DNA of 64,000 bases, from contig NC_134700.1 in assembly GCF_043290135.1 (NCBI RefSeq), positions 157,372,053 through 157,436,052 on the forward strand, read 5' to 3'. Below, one piece after another: positions 31,885-42,507 of the stretch. Under the pieces are notes generated by a model. The model searched no databases and was not told the origin of the DNA. It saw only the letters and a program-made list of their open reading frames with translations. Position numbers and translations under genes: made by a program. Every line of letters begins with the position of its first letter. Positions within the stretch are counted from its first letter, which is position 1. The stretch is from Rhipicephalus microplus (taxonomy: Eukaryota; Arthropoda; Arachnida; Ixodida; Ixodidae).

Positions 31885-31888
<4 letters not shown>
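31737..31888 (+). repeat. 3' LTR of Gypsy element
   Basis: It starts TGTGAGCGCTGGC just after a purine-rich tract (AAGGAGGGGGGGGAATAG, 31720-31736) that would prime plus-strand synthesis. It ends GTCTCATAA, where a (TA)n tract begins. Confidence 0.85.
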
Positions 31889-31952
<64 letters not shown>

Positions 31953-32040
31953 GATATAATAATAATATATAATATGTATAATAATATGTATATTATTATT
32001 ATATGTCTCATAATATGTATATATATATATATAACAGTTA
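31888..32040. repeat. (TA)n and derived AT-rich tract
   Basis: About 32 TA units to about 31950, then degenerate ATAATATGTATA units. Together with the tract at 26605-26680 it brackets the Gypsy element. Confidence 0.95.
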
Positions 32041-32149
32041 CAAATAATTCTAAAGCATCCTTTACTGAGACTTATGATAAGTAAAGCTAATGAGAGAGTA
32101 ACTAATTATCTAAATATTCTGCCACCAGTGAGGTTCAGTACTTGCATAA

Positions 32150-32985
32150 AAGTAATTCTCCGTTTGGTCCGAATTGTATGCCTGTTTTGCACGAGATGTT
32201 GTAGTGGTGACTAACTCCAAATTGGTGCTACAAAGACTGCATCGTGGCCTACCTCAAGAAAAGTTTACCAGACAATCTCTGGCACTAATCAAACACCTAA
32301 ACGGCAAGAGATTTAATATAAAGTTCCAGTGGATCCCATCCCACGTTGGCATTGAGGGCAATGAAAAGGCTGATGCTCTTGCATGCGAAGCACGTACATA
32401 TTTTCCAAAAGTAAGAACTCCCAAGACTTACCAGAACAACAAAGATGTGATACGCAATCATTTCAAGGCGACCTACAGGTTTCCACATCAAGCATGTGTA
32501 ATTCATAGACTTTCTCGTGCAGAAGCGACGCTGTTGTACCGCATAAGAAACGGCTCCGCATACACCCCGGCCTAGTCATTCAAAACTTGGAGATACGCTT
32601 CCCCCTTTTGTGCCTTCTGTGGTGACATCGGGGATATTGAACATTTCATTTGGCTTTGCCCACAGTTTGATGTGCAAAGAGCAGCGATGACCCGCACTTT
32701 GCGAAAAGGCTGTCATAGACACCGGACAGTTGATGACGTCATCTTTGCTGAAAGACCCAAGGCAACTAGGAGGAACGTGCAACGAATTTTGTTGGTCTTC
32801 CTGCGAGACACTGGGCTGTCTGACACGTGGTGATATTTTCCAAATTCAGGAGATGCTCAGGCGGAACAATTGCCGGCCATGCAGGCCAGGCTAACCCCGC
32901 CTGCTGCAACACCACTACCACCACCACCTATGCACAGTTTGTTTTTGGTTGCATTTGTTTTGAGCGAATAAATATATTTCTCTCA
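32150..32985 (+). mobile_element. I-type LINE, RNase H to 3' end
   Basis: The frame at 32174-32575 ends an RNase H domain: VVVTNSKLVLQRL and the diagnostic WIPSHVGIEGNEKADALA. A decayed C-terminal tail follows with many stops, and then an AATAAA-type signal near 32968. RT and everything 5' of it are missing. Confidence 0.8.
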
Positions 32986-33106
32986 TTGGTCTTGGAATGC
33001 GTCACGTCGAACAATAGGTAAACATGGTATTGCATCCAGCAAAGTGATCCTCTGGAGCAATACGCAGCATAATAAAGTTAAATAATCGCCAGTTGTCGAC
33101 TCAGGA

Positions 33107-33350
33107 TCGATTGATTGATATGTGGGGTTTAACGTTCCATAACCACCATGTGATAATGAAAGGCGCCGTTGTGGAGGGCTCGGAAATTTCGACCAACTGG
33201 GGTTCATATAACGTGCACCCAAATCTGAACACACGGGCCTACAACATTTCCGCCTCCATCGGAAATGTAGCCGCCGCAGCCGGGATTCGATCCCGCGACC
33301 TGTGGGTCAGCATCGTGGTACCTTAGCCACTCGACCACCGTGGCGGGGCA
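33107..33350 (-). mobile_element. tRNA-derived SINE (Ruka-like), full length
   Basis: Complete in reverse orientation. The tail GATTGATTGATATG and GTGGGGTTTAACGTTCC come first, then the body, then the tRNA head with box B (complement at 33283-33293, GGATTCGATCC) and box A (complement near 33330-33340, CCACTCGACCA). It is the best reference copy in the window. Confidence 0.9.
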
Positions 33351-33518
33351 GTGTCCACTCAGGAGCCGTGCATAAATGTGCACACTGCGTTTCAAGCCAT
33401 ATCATGAAACACGTGGTGCGTGACGTGGCAATGAAGTTGACGCCTCCATTTGTGCACACCGTGACTGAATATCTTCTACAAAACGAGCACAATTTCATTT
33501 GGTCGAGGCATCAGCAGC

Positions 33519-33700
33519 AGTAATGTGGGCACTGCATAATGAAGGCATCAGTAAAGCATATATGAACATATTGGAAGAGATCTACCGAGGTGTCACAGCC
33601 CCAATATTCCTCCATAAAGAAGTGACAGAATCTCAAACAAGAAGGGTGTAAAGCACGCAGACACGGCATCCCCTACACCAAAATCACGTAATCACACGCA
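33519..33700 (+). pseudogene. non-LTR reverse transcriptase fragment
   Basis: One phase reads ALHNEGISKAYMNILEEIY and GVTAPIFLH; after a one-base shift the next phase gives GVKHADTASP. This corresponds to the region before RT motif B (RGVxQGDxxSPxLF type). Only about 60 residues remain. Confidence 0.55.
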
Positions 33701-36250
33701 AAAGACTGGGCACGAGACAGAATCGCGTCACATCACTTAACAAACTAACATGGAACATCGCTAAGAGAGGAACTGGTCGCGTGACGTTCATACCGAAAAC
33801 CACATAACAGCTAATCACATGGTATTTTCCCGCCAAAGTTTCGTTACACCTGCGTGTTGCAGAAAACCATTGGTAATGAAATAAATATAGCTAAGTGTGG
33901 CCACACCTCTTTTTAAAAGTAAATACTTAGCACCTCTAGCTTTGCATCACCAGGGAAATTTTTAAGCCAGGTCTAAGCCTAGCTTCCTTTTTGGAATCAG
34001 CCTCGGGCCTCTACGCTGCAAGCTGAGAGCGTATTTTTTTTCTCTCTTTTCTTTTCTTTCTAGTTTTTTGTCAACGGTAGTTATTCTTAGGCACTGGTGA
34101 TCTGGTCATGTAATGTTTGTAACTTCAAGGCATCCCTCAAGCCTTTTTACGGCTTTGGCGTCCCCTATAAAAAGGCTGGGTTATTTATAACCGTGGTTCA
34201 TTGGCTGCATGTCTCCCGTATTATGGTTTGGTGATTGATAACCGACGGAATAAACATCACAATCTCCAACAGCACGGCTGTTCTCTCTTGCATCCTGTCG
34301 TACATAGAACCTACCGGAAATCCGTTGTCAATCGTAACCTCCTATGCACGCGATGACGAAGAAGAAATTTTTCCCACCGATGAAAGTCGTTTACCAAGCT
34401 TACGGAATGCAGCTACGGTTTCAGTTGTAATATGACATGACATCGCGTACGACGTTGTGACTGCTTGCGCAGCAGTAAGAGACCATGAATGGTTTTTCTA
34501 AATTCCTTTTTTTAGGAAAAAACAACATTCTGGAAGTTCTCATATCATATATCTGATTACCTTAGAAGAAAAATGGGCACCATTTTACACCACCTCTGTC
34601 TCTTTCGCTCACCTTTTGTGACGTTTACACTTCTTGAAGAACATAAGAAATGAAATATTGAGGTTCAAGCATCACTGAGTTAGAAATTTGGCATTTGTTT
34701 TGCTATAATTTTCCCCCTCGAACAGTGGATAGCAGTAGGGAATTGGGATGACTGTATGTTATTACGAACTAAAGGCAACGACGAAAAATACAAATCACAT
34801 CTCGAGATTACAATGTTCAAATTCAAATCACTACAAGTGAGATAAATGAAAATCTATGTGTACTTCACAACAGCGTTTTTTTTAAGTGCGAACTCTAGCT
34901 TAACAAAATGCTATTTTATAAGTGATCGGCTATGAAGTTTTATTTTTTCATGCTCTAGACACAGACTTTCATTCCGAATCACAGTATACGATATAAGTTT
35001 TCTTAATATTTCTATGTTATGTGAAACATTATCTGCTTAGCAAAACTTGTGCGAAACCTAAAATTTACACGTTTTAATATCTGCTCTATAAATGTTTTAT
35101 TCCGGTGCAATCGCGAAGGCAGGCCGGCCGTTTTTTTTTTGATGAATTAACATGGCTGTTGATTTTAAATTACTTGGTCAAGTGGCGCCTGAAAAAATAG
35201 AGAACATACGCCCACAAAATTTAGGCAAGATTAGACACTTACAAGCTTTCTAATGAACTTATTCTCAGTGCCGAGTGGGCTCATCGACGGAAGCGTTTCC
35301 TTCACATCGCTAGTCTTGTTTCAGGCACCACCCTCTGCATAGAAACACCCGAAGGTTTCAGCCACATTTGCCACGTTGATATAATGGTCACCGTGGCTCG
35401 GCGTACGATAACGCACGCTTATAAGCAGCAGTCTGCTAAGCACGTTATTTGGAAGACAGCTTGGTTACGTGGAATGATTACTGTACCCTACAGTTAGGTT
35501 TTCTCATAGACGTTTTACAGAAATAAGCTACACTTAGAACTGTGCATTGAAAATTTTTTCTGTCAATACGAACGATTTATCTGTCAATAATATTTCGATA
35601 AAGTTTCAGAGGCCGATTTTCAAAGGTGTCAACAATGAGTACAGTGCTTTTTCAATAGATCCACAGTTACTCAAGAATTATGTCCACACTTATCAATGGT
35701 TTTTTAAATAACTATTCAAGAAAAGAAAACAGGGCGCACTTGAAATTGAACTTGATCGCCCACAAGTCACCAACCCTTTATAAATGGGAAGCTATGCTGC
35801 AGAATCACTGTAATGAATTGCAGAGCACAGTAAAGTTTCGCGGCATGGCGGCACGGTATGTGGCATACCGGGATATGGGCGGCGACAGCAATTTTTTTTT
35901 CGATCGTTCGAAGCATTGCTAGCGATTGGCGAACAATGAGAAGAGATCGCCTCCCTTCAGGTGGTGGTACTGTGTTCGACAGACTTCATTTTCGATTATC
36001 TGCAAATTGACATATCGTGGCAACATGCATATTTATGGTTAAGAGGTTACGATTGGACAGTGCATGACCGGCGAAACCACTGGGTCCCTTCAAGGCAACC
36101 ACCACTTAGTTGCGCTAACCACATAATCTAATGCCTAACACGATGCACTCCTATACCTCAGTATGAAATCTTTGAACGTTATTTCATGCGTACAGTGACG
36201 CCTGCAACTTTTAAGCAATGACGTGAAACTAATGAAGCTGCAATGCACAA
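33701..36250. other. no gene recognised
   Basis: AT-rich sequence with T-runs near 34030-34070 and 35130. No motif, coding bias or clear repeat was found. Confidence 0.5.
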
Positions 36251-36310
36251 TGCAGAGAGAGCCTGGGATGGGCCAATGCATGATCACCCCTCTCTCCACA
36301 CACACACACA

Positions 36311-36406
<96 letters not shown>

Positions 36407-36450
36407 GAGAGGGGCGTGATCATGCATTACCCCAACCCAGGCTCTCTGCA
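36251..36450. repeat. 200-bp palindrome with CA/TA/TG microsatellite core
   Basis: The left arm starts TGCAGAGAGAGCCTGGG, passes AATGCATGATCAC and CTCTCCACACAC, and leads into (TA)n. The right arm mirrors it: GTGTGTGGAGAGG, GTGATCATGCATT, then CCCAGGCTCTCTGCA, ending at 36450. The microsatellites themselves continue the symmetry (CA on the left, TG on the right). Confidence 0.85.
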
Positions 36451-36574
<124 letters not shown>

Positions 36575-36589
36575 GCTGACCAATAGTTC

Positions 36590-36749
36590 CTCGTAGCTGC
36601 CAGCTCGTAATAAGTTAACGTGCTACGTGACGCCAAGCAGGCTCATAAAGAGTGTGCCACACTCGCCGCCATGGCTACTGGTGGCGCTGACAGACGCTCC
36701 CACGTATAAATTCACATAGATACCCAATAAAGTGCCTGGGGGAAGAACT
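36590..36749 (+). repeat. body of tRNA-associated dispersed repeat
   Basis: Unique-looking sequence between the microsatellite and the tRNA-like unit, with an AATAAAGTG near 36725. I infer that it is part of the same repeat, because it directly precedes the tRNA-like unit without a tail. Confidence 0.35.
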
Positions 36750-36821
36750 GTCGTGGTAGCTCAGTGGTAGAGCATCGAACGCGTCATTCGAAGGTCGCAG
36801 GTTCGGATCCTGCCCACGGCA
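36750..36821 (+). tRNA. tRNA-like cloverleaf, probably pseudogene or SINE head
   Basis: 72 bases fold as a full cloverleaf: acceptor GTCGTGG/CCACGGC (one G-T), D stem GCTC/GAGC, anticodon stem TCGAA/TTCGA, T stem GCAGG/CCTGC with loop TTCGGAT, discriminator A. The anticodon loop CGCGTCA would give CGT (threonine). However, base 33 is G instead of the universal T and base 37 is C instead of a purine, so use in translation is unlikely. Box A (TAGCTCAGTGG) and box B (GGTTCGGATCC) could still allow polymerase III transcription. A half copy lies at about 26580-26606. Confidence 0.5.
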
Positions 36822-36827
36822 AGTTAT

Positions 36828-36829
<2 letters not shown>

Positions 36830-36870
<41 letters not shown>
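36830..36870. repeat. (TA)n microsatellite
   Basis: About 20 TA units immediately after the tRNA-like unit. Confidence 0.9.
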
Positions 36871-36872
<2 letters not shown>

Positions 36873-37904
36873 TATGTGTTGGGTGATCAATCAGATGTTT
36901 TTCTTTCGGTGTTCGTGGTGGGCGTTTTTTTTTCCGATGGATAAATTTCCAGCAAAAAAAGGACTCAGCCTTTATTTTCCTTTAGTGGTTGTTCAATTTT
37001 ATTTCGTCTGATGCTGCAGGTTATTGCAACGAAAAGCCCGGGAAACCTCCGTATAGCCTTTCTTGTTGAATGACCTTATGGAACAAACGCATGGCTGATT
37101 TCGCGAGAACAAAGTGTGCTCAGTGGTGATGGAAGAAAATGGACGCCATCACTCACACTGAACCCTGCCACCGATTGCCGACGCTCGCTCTGAATTATGC
37201 GACCATCAAATCGGTATAGGCCAAGTTTTGTTCCCTGTGTTTTTTAATGACGTTGTCGTTATGTGTAAGGCGGCCCGTGCCTGATATTTGGCCGTGCATA
37301 CTGGTGTAGCCCGAGTTCTCTTTAACATTAATTGTTTTGTTGAGAAAAGACGTGGTTATCTGGGAAAAAGAAGCCCGTGTTTGGAAATGTATCACCGTAT
37401 TTATATAGAAACTTTCTTTAGGAAAGACCTGTAAGAAACATTAGGCATATCATTTATTTCGAGTGTGAACAGCTTAAGCCGTCGTAATTCCCCTGCCATT
37501 GATGTCACCATCTCTTTGTTGAAAAATACTAATCTTGGATATGTTGATATAACATGCGCCGCAAAATTACAATAATGTGGTGCCAAACGTCAAACGATCT
37601 AACAAATGTCAGAGGTGTATTTTTAAGCAAACTTCTTTTTTCGTTGTTATATATGTGTAGCTCATGCTACAACCTAATCTAAGCTTGCTTATAAGCTACA
37701 ACCGGGAAATAGTAATAAATTGCCGGTTTAGCCACCAGTCTCTCATATAAAGGCATACCCTCTATCGTCTATACAATTTAGCTGTATGTTGTAGCAGACC
37801 TATACTTCTGCGATTCTTTATTTGTTTTCTACATCGCCGACAGTATCTCTGCAGATGCATTTGAACACTGTACATGGTTATTTGTTCCAACCTATTAAGG
37901 TTGA
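36871..37904. other. no gene recognised
   Basis: AT-rich sequence; the open frames at 37195-37395 and 37401-37586 have no motif. Confidence 0.5.
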
Positions 37905-38218
37905 TGATGATAATGAGTGGTTTTTAATGGCGCAAGGGCTAATTGATGACCAAAGGGCACCATTTCAAAGACTAGATAAATGAACAATGATATGATGCGT
38001 GACTGTAAAGGGGCCTTATAATCCTCGCACTAACGTGGGTAAAAACATGGAAGTAATAAATTCAAGACAGTGACGTGAGATATGTGCTGTGAAAGCGGAT
38101 TGCAAAATGTCATAATAATAAAACCATGATGGAGATGTAGTCACCGCAGCGACGACCACGGTACAGAGGTTGTGCTATAGATCACCTCGAAATATGTGAT
38201 GAAAGCTATGAACACATT

Positions 38219-38985
38219 TTAAAAACGTGAAAAGTGATTGCAGTTTAAAAAGCGTATCCCTACCGATGAGCATCCAAGGGTGCAGTGGGAGCTGCTGTCG
38301 GTATATAGGGCAGTAAAAAGTGATTTTTTTAGAGCGTGCAACTCATTGCCCTGGACGAGAATGTCGAGAACCGTAAGTGGTTCTCCACATCTCTCACAGT
38401 ATGGTGGATTGGCGGTAGATAGAAGATATGAATGGGTCGAGTGTGTACGTCCTGTTCTAAGCCTTGTTAGTGTTACTTCTGTGTGTCGTGATTTTGATAG
38501 TAGCGGCCAATTCCCTATTTGCGGCTTAATAGCATGGAGTTTATTGTCTGTGTGTCTATCCCACATGCTCGGCCAATACCCTTTGATCTTTCGTTTTAGA
38601 AACGGTTTCAAGTCAAGTGCAGGGATTGGTATTGATACATAAGAAGTATTTCATTGGAGGAAGCAGCCAGCTTGTCGGCCGCAATGTTCCCTTGTATCTC
38701 ACGGTGCCCTGGCACCCAGCAGACAACGACATGCTGTTTTGATGTGTACAGTGTGCACTGAAGTGAGTAAATTGACACCAGCACGGGGTTCTTGTGTTTT
38801 ATATGAGTTTTCAGGACTTTGACCATACTTAGGAAATCTGCGAATATTACCGCCTTTTGTAATTTTGTCTGTTTGATGTGTTTTACGACCACCAGTATTG
38901 CGTAAGCTTCTCCTGTGAAAATGCTTACATCAGGATGAAGAACGCCAGCCTCGGAAAATGATTGGCCTACCGCTGGATATGACAC
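38219..38985 (-). pseudogene. LINE RNase H and C-terminal tail
   Basis: The 38985-38608 part shows EAYAILVVVKHI (Glu), VIFADFLSMVKVL (position of the second Asp) and VVVCWVPGHREIQGNIAADKLA, the RNase H end. The 38611-38219 part is the C-terminal tail with TEVTLTRLRTGRTHSTHSYL and a CERCGE knuckle start. A frameshift near 38610 separates them. Confidence 0.75.
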
Positions 38986-39384
38986 AGAAGTGTTGGACTT
39001 TGAGGCATCGGTAAAGATCTCAGGGCATGTGTATATATGTTCTAGTTCTCGGAAGTATTTATGTATGTGCGCAAGTGGTGCGTGCTTTGCGACTTCAACA
39101 AAAGGACATCACAGTCTATAAGCTGCCACTGCCACGGTGGAAGATATGCTGCAGGAGCCATCAAAATGTGTTCGAGAAGAGGCACACCTGTTTCTTTGGC
39201 CAGGCCCTTTACGCGGAGGGAGTAGGGCTGCCTAAAAGAAGGACGGTTCTCAAACAAGCCAGAACAAGACATTAATTGTGAAATAAGAGGGGTGTTTCTT
39301 GTCTGCCTTCACCTTCAAAAAGTACAAAAACGACAGGTAACATATCTGTAGGTGGAGCGACTATTCATTCAAATCCACGTACAC

Positions 39385-39963
39385 CTACTCCACAGGCCTA
39401 GTTCGAAAAGCACCTGTAGAGAGGCGAATGCCTAGATGGTGGACAGGGTATAGAATCTTCAAGGCTGATGGTGTTGCCGACTGATAGATTATAGCAATGT
39501 AATCTAGGCGTGTGCGTGCGAGGCTTTTATATACATTCATTAGACATTTCTTGTCACTGTCCCACGTTGCACGTGACAACAATTTCAAAATATTCACTGT
39601 TTAAGCACCTGTCTTTTAAATACTTGATGTGTGAGATGAACGTTAATTTTGTGTCTACTATTAGTCAAAGAAACTTGTGCTCGGTCTTCACTGACAGAGG
39701 TTGACCATGAAGGTCAATGTCGTGGTCAGGATGGAGGCCCCTCTTTCGGCAGAACAAGACGCAAGTGCTCTGGTATAAAAAATATTCTCATCTGCCCATT
39801 GAGTTACCTTGTTCAACCATAGTTGAACTTGACGTTGGCACATTGAGATGTTGCACGATTTGAAACCAATCTGTACATCATCGACATAAATGCAGTAAAA
39901 AATACTACAAGGGACAGACAGGTGCAAGGAATTCATTTTAACCAAGAAAAGTGTGCAGCTCAA
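39385..39963 (-). pseudogene. LINE reverse transcriptase end
   Basis: The catalytic box IYVDDVQIGF lies near 39880-39900, followed by the palm/thumb sequence WLNKVTQWADEN. The 39597-39385 part has LARTRLDYIAIIYQSA of the thumb. Stops and shifts lie in between. Confidence 0.7.
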
Positions 39964-39967
39964 TACA

Positions 39968-42507
39968 CCTCAACACTGTCGAAATTTGGGCTTGTTGGTG
40001 CATTGTGATGACTGAAAATAGCGCTAAAAAACGGGGACACAAGAAGAGGACACACGGCACAGGCGCTAACTTCCAAAATAATGTTTATTACCAACGCACG
40101 CTCGCCTATATCACCAAAAAAAATAACATCACATGACATGAATGATGCGCACAAAAAATTAATTTCTTAGAAAATACAATTCTTTATCACTGAGCGTAAG
40201 AGAGGGAGTGCTGACGCACTTAGACCCCAGTGAAGCGATAGCCTCAGCCTCAATAATCTCTCTAGTAAGCTTGTCAAACATTCTCTTGATAACTGTGCAT
40301 GCATTGAATATCGGCGCGCAGCCGCAGGATTTACAATGTATGGCCAACCAACTCCCCTGGCCGTTTTTCACATTATTACAATGTTCTCTTAAACGATCAT
40401 TGAGGCAACGGCCCGTCTGTCCAATATACTCTTTACCACAAGAAAGCGGGATACGATAAACAACGCATATGATACATGGAACATAAACAGTTCGATGCTT
40501 CTTACTACAACCTTTGGGTTTTCCGTCACGGTCATGAAGGCCACAAAGGCTGACCAACTTCTTGGGAGCCGAAAAGACAACCCTAAATTCAGAGCGCTTA
40601 GCTAATTTTTTCAGGTTGTGCGATATCTTGTGATAGTATGGTAGGACGACTAGGTGCTTCGGTTTCTCGGCATCACGACTCGCTGTATATCCTGGTTTGA
40701 GAAGCGTACGAAGCAAGCCTTCTGCAACTGAAGTTTGGACGTGCATAGGATAACCTGCTTTCAACAAACGGTCTGACTGATTATGAAAACTATTGGCGAT
40801 TTCGTGCTCACAAGATTTGCTTAAAGCATGACGAAAACAATGACTGATGATGCCTCTTTTCACTAGTTTGGAGTGAGCTGATTGGTAAGGAAGAACCGGT
40901 TTGTTCATACGTGGTTGGTATGCCCAACATATGCGGTTAGGATGAAAGTTGAAGAGGACATCGAGGAATTTTATGGCATTGCTCTCAGGCAGTTCGTGTG
41001 TGAGAGTCTAGGGTTTAAAACACTCAAAAAAATGTGAAATTATTTTTGCCAAACCTGCCTCGTCCGCTACCGTGTCGTTAGTTAATAAAACAAGATAGTC
41101 ATCGACATACCGGAACACTTTTTTTATCTTCAAGTTATCAAGATGTAGGTAAATCGATCTGTCAATTCTACTTAAAAATATGTCGCTTAAAATGGGCGCA
41201 ATGCAAAACCCAATACAAATTCCGTCCTTTTGAATAAAAGGCTTGTCATTCCATGAAATGTAGGTCGTCTTGAGGTAAAATGATAAACGTTCTAAAAACC
41301 GACTGACAGGAACACCACACTCAGTTTGAAATCTAACAGAGCCAAATAAATTCATGCACTCTTCAACCGCAGGAAGCAACTGATCATGGGGAATAGAATA
41401 ATACAAATCAGTCACGTCGACTGAAAAACCATAAACATGCTCATCGACACAAGTTTTCACATAATCTATGACTTGATCAGAACATTTTACTATGAAAGGA
41501 TCATCAACGTCTAGCCGGTTCAACTGTTCTTTCAAAAAGGTAGCAATCGATTTTTGCCATGTATCACATTCTGAAACAATTACCCTAAAAGGCATATTGC
41601 TCTTGTGAGTCTTTGCATTAAAAAACACTTTTAAAAAGTCATGCTTACTATTTGTGATGCCACCGACAACTCGAGAGAGGTTAAGGTCTTTGCATAGCTT
41701 TTTTGCTTTCGATTTAACTTTTTCAATGCGGACGTCCTCGCGAGAGGAGAAAACAGAGCTTACGGCAGTGTGAGCCTTAGAATTAAACAGTCACAGAGTC
41801 AGGATAGCGAAGCCTCCTTCCTTGTCAGCGGGAAAGACGGTGAGAGAGTGCTCCTTGAGAAAAGCCTCAACTCTCCTGAGAGGAATTTTGGATCCAGCTG
41901 GTCTGTAGCGCGAAACGGTGTCAACGCCTTCTGAGACGGAGTGTGGTTGCTCTTGTTCGGGCACATGGCGCGAAACTTGTCGCACCATGGCGAGAAGTTC
42001 CGGTGGAGACGTCTTAGGTTCCACCGCAAACTTGGGCCCGAGGCTTAAAGTCCGGAGGATGTCGGGATGCACAGTGATCTGTCCAGGCACGTGAACTGTC
42101 GGCTTTTGATCGGTTACTTTTTGGCAAAGCCTGTGCGTAGCACCGGCAATTGTCGAGCCCAGAGGAATTCCGTGCTTTGGTCGGCGAGGCGCTGAAATTG
42201 TCGAAGCTGCTGCATGACCACAGTATCTTCGAGATGATCAAAAAGAAGGGCGGACAAGTATTGTTCATGTAGACGTGCTTGTCTATACCATTCTGCCTTC
42301 AAGATTTTGCACACCCTAAGCCCATGACCAACTCAGGGGGCGACAATGCCGAAAAGGCGCTTGACTTCCTGAGGCATAATGCTGTGGCGAATGCAAAATG
42401 CAAGGGATCGAGCTTGACAGGATGCAAGAGCGATGTAGGCGACTGTGGCACGTGGGTTTGAAGATAAACATAAAGAAGGGCCCATTGTACGAGAAATAAA
42501 GTTCAAC
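39968..42507 (-). mobile_element. Penelope-like element, copy 1
   Basis: It carries an RT related to telomerase-type RTs and a GIY-YIG endonuclease, the hallmark of Penelope-like elements. Its 3' region (starting CAACACTGTCGAAATTTGGG on plus at about 39970) recurs at about 42509, so copies 1 and 2 are in partial head-to-tail tandem. Unit offset is about 2.54 kb. Confidence 0.9.
40159..42486 (-). pseudogene. Penelope-like RT-GIY-YIG polyprotein, broken
   Basis: About 776 codons. The N-terminal domain includes SLGPKFAVEP and VFPADKEGGFAIL. RT follows: FSVDVTDLYYSIPHD (motif A), QKDGICIGFCIAPILSDIF (motif B) and FRYVDDYLVLL (YVDD box). The endonuclease part (40908-40159) has a CxxC/His linker, then VVYRIPLSCG, EYIGQTGR and LNDRLREH, matching GIY-YIG nucleases with a changed first motif. 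Breaks seen: stops at 42333, 41791 and 41008 (the last two in one phase) and a frameshift near 42114. The endonuclease frame of 249 residues is itself intact. A complete protein would nick chromosomal DNA and prime reverse transcription of the element RNA. Confidence 0.9.

Larger units (their letters stand above)
26699..31888 (+). mobile_element. Ty3/Gypsy LTR retrotransposon, near full length, disrupted
   Basis: Short direct LTRs (about 142 and 152 bp) enclose gag, protease, RT-RNase H and integrase in canonical Gypsy order. I see at least one frameshift in gag, one before the protease, one in RT, and two in-frame stops in pol. The element sits between (TA)n tracts. It does not contain an envelope gene. 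Confidence 0.9.
37905..39965 (-). mobile_element. I-type LINE, 5'-truncated in RT
   Basis: Minus-strand order: end of RT, connection, RNase H, C-terminal tail, 3' UTR. The 3' end is a TCATTATCATCATCAA tail (complement at about 37903-37920). The 5' cut at about 39965 meets the Penelope element. Confidence 0.75.

Noticed and set aside
26699..31888. Endogenous retrovirus with envelope gene
   Set aside because: Only about 40 bases separate the integrase stop from the 3' LTR, so there is no room for an envelope frame. It is a plain Gypsy retrotransposon.
36750..36821. Functional threonine tRNA
   Set aside because: The cloverleaf is complete, but bases 33 and 37 break universal rules and a partial copy exists beside another repeat, so it is listed as tRNA-like only.
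40844..40850. CTGATGA as part of a hammerhead ribozyme, known from some Penelope-like elements
   Set aside because: The heptamer (also at 43377-43383) is on the strand opposite to the element and inside the endonuclease coding region, and no GAAA-bearing helices fit around it. I saw no ribozyme in the 3' regions either.
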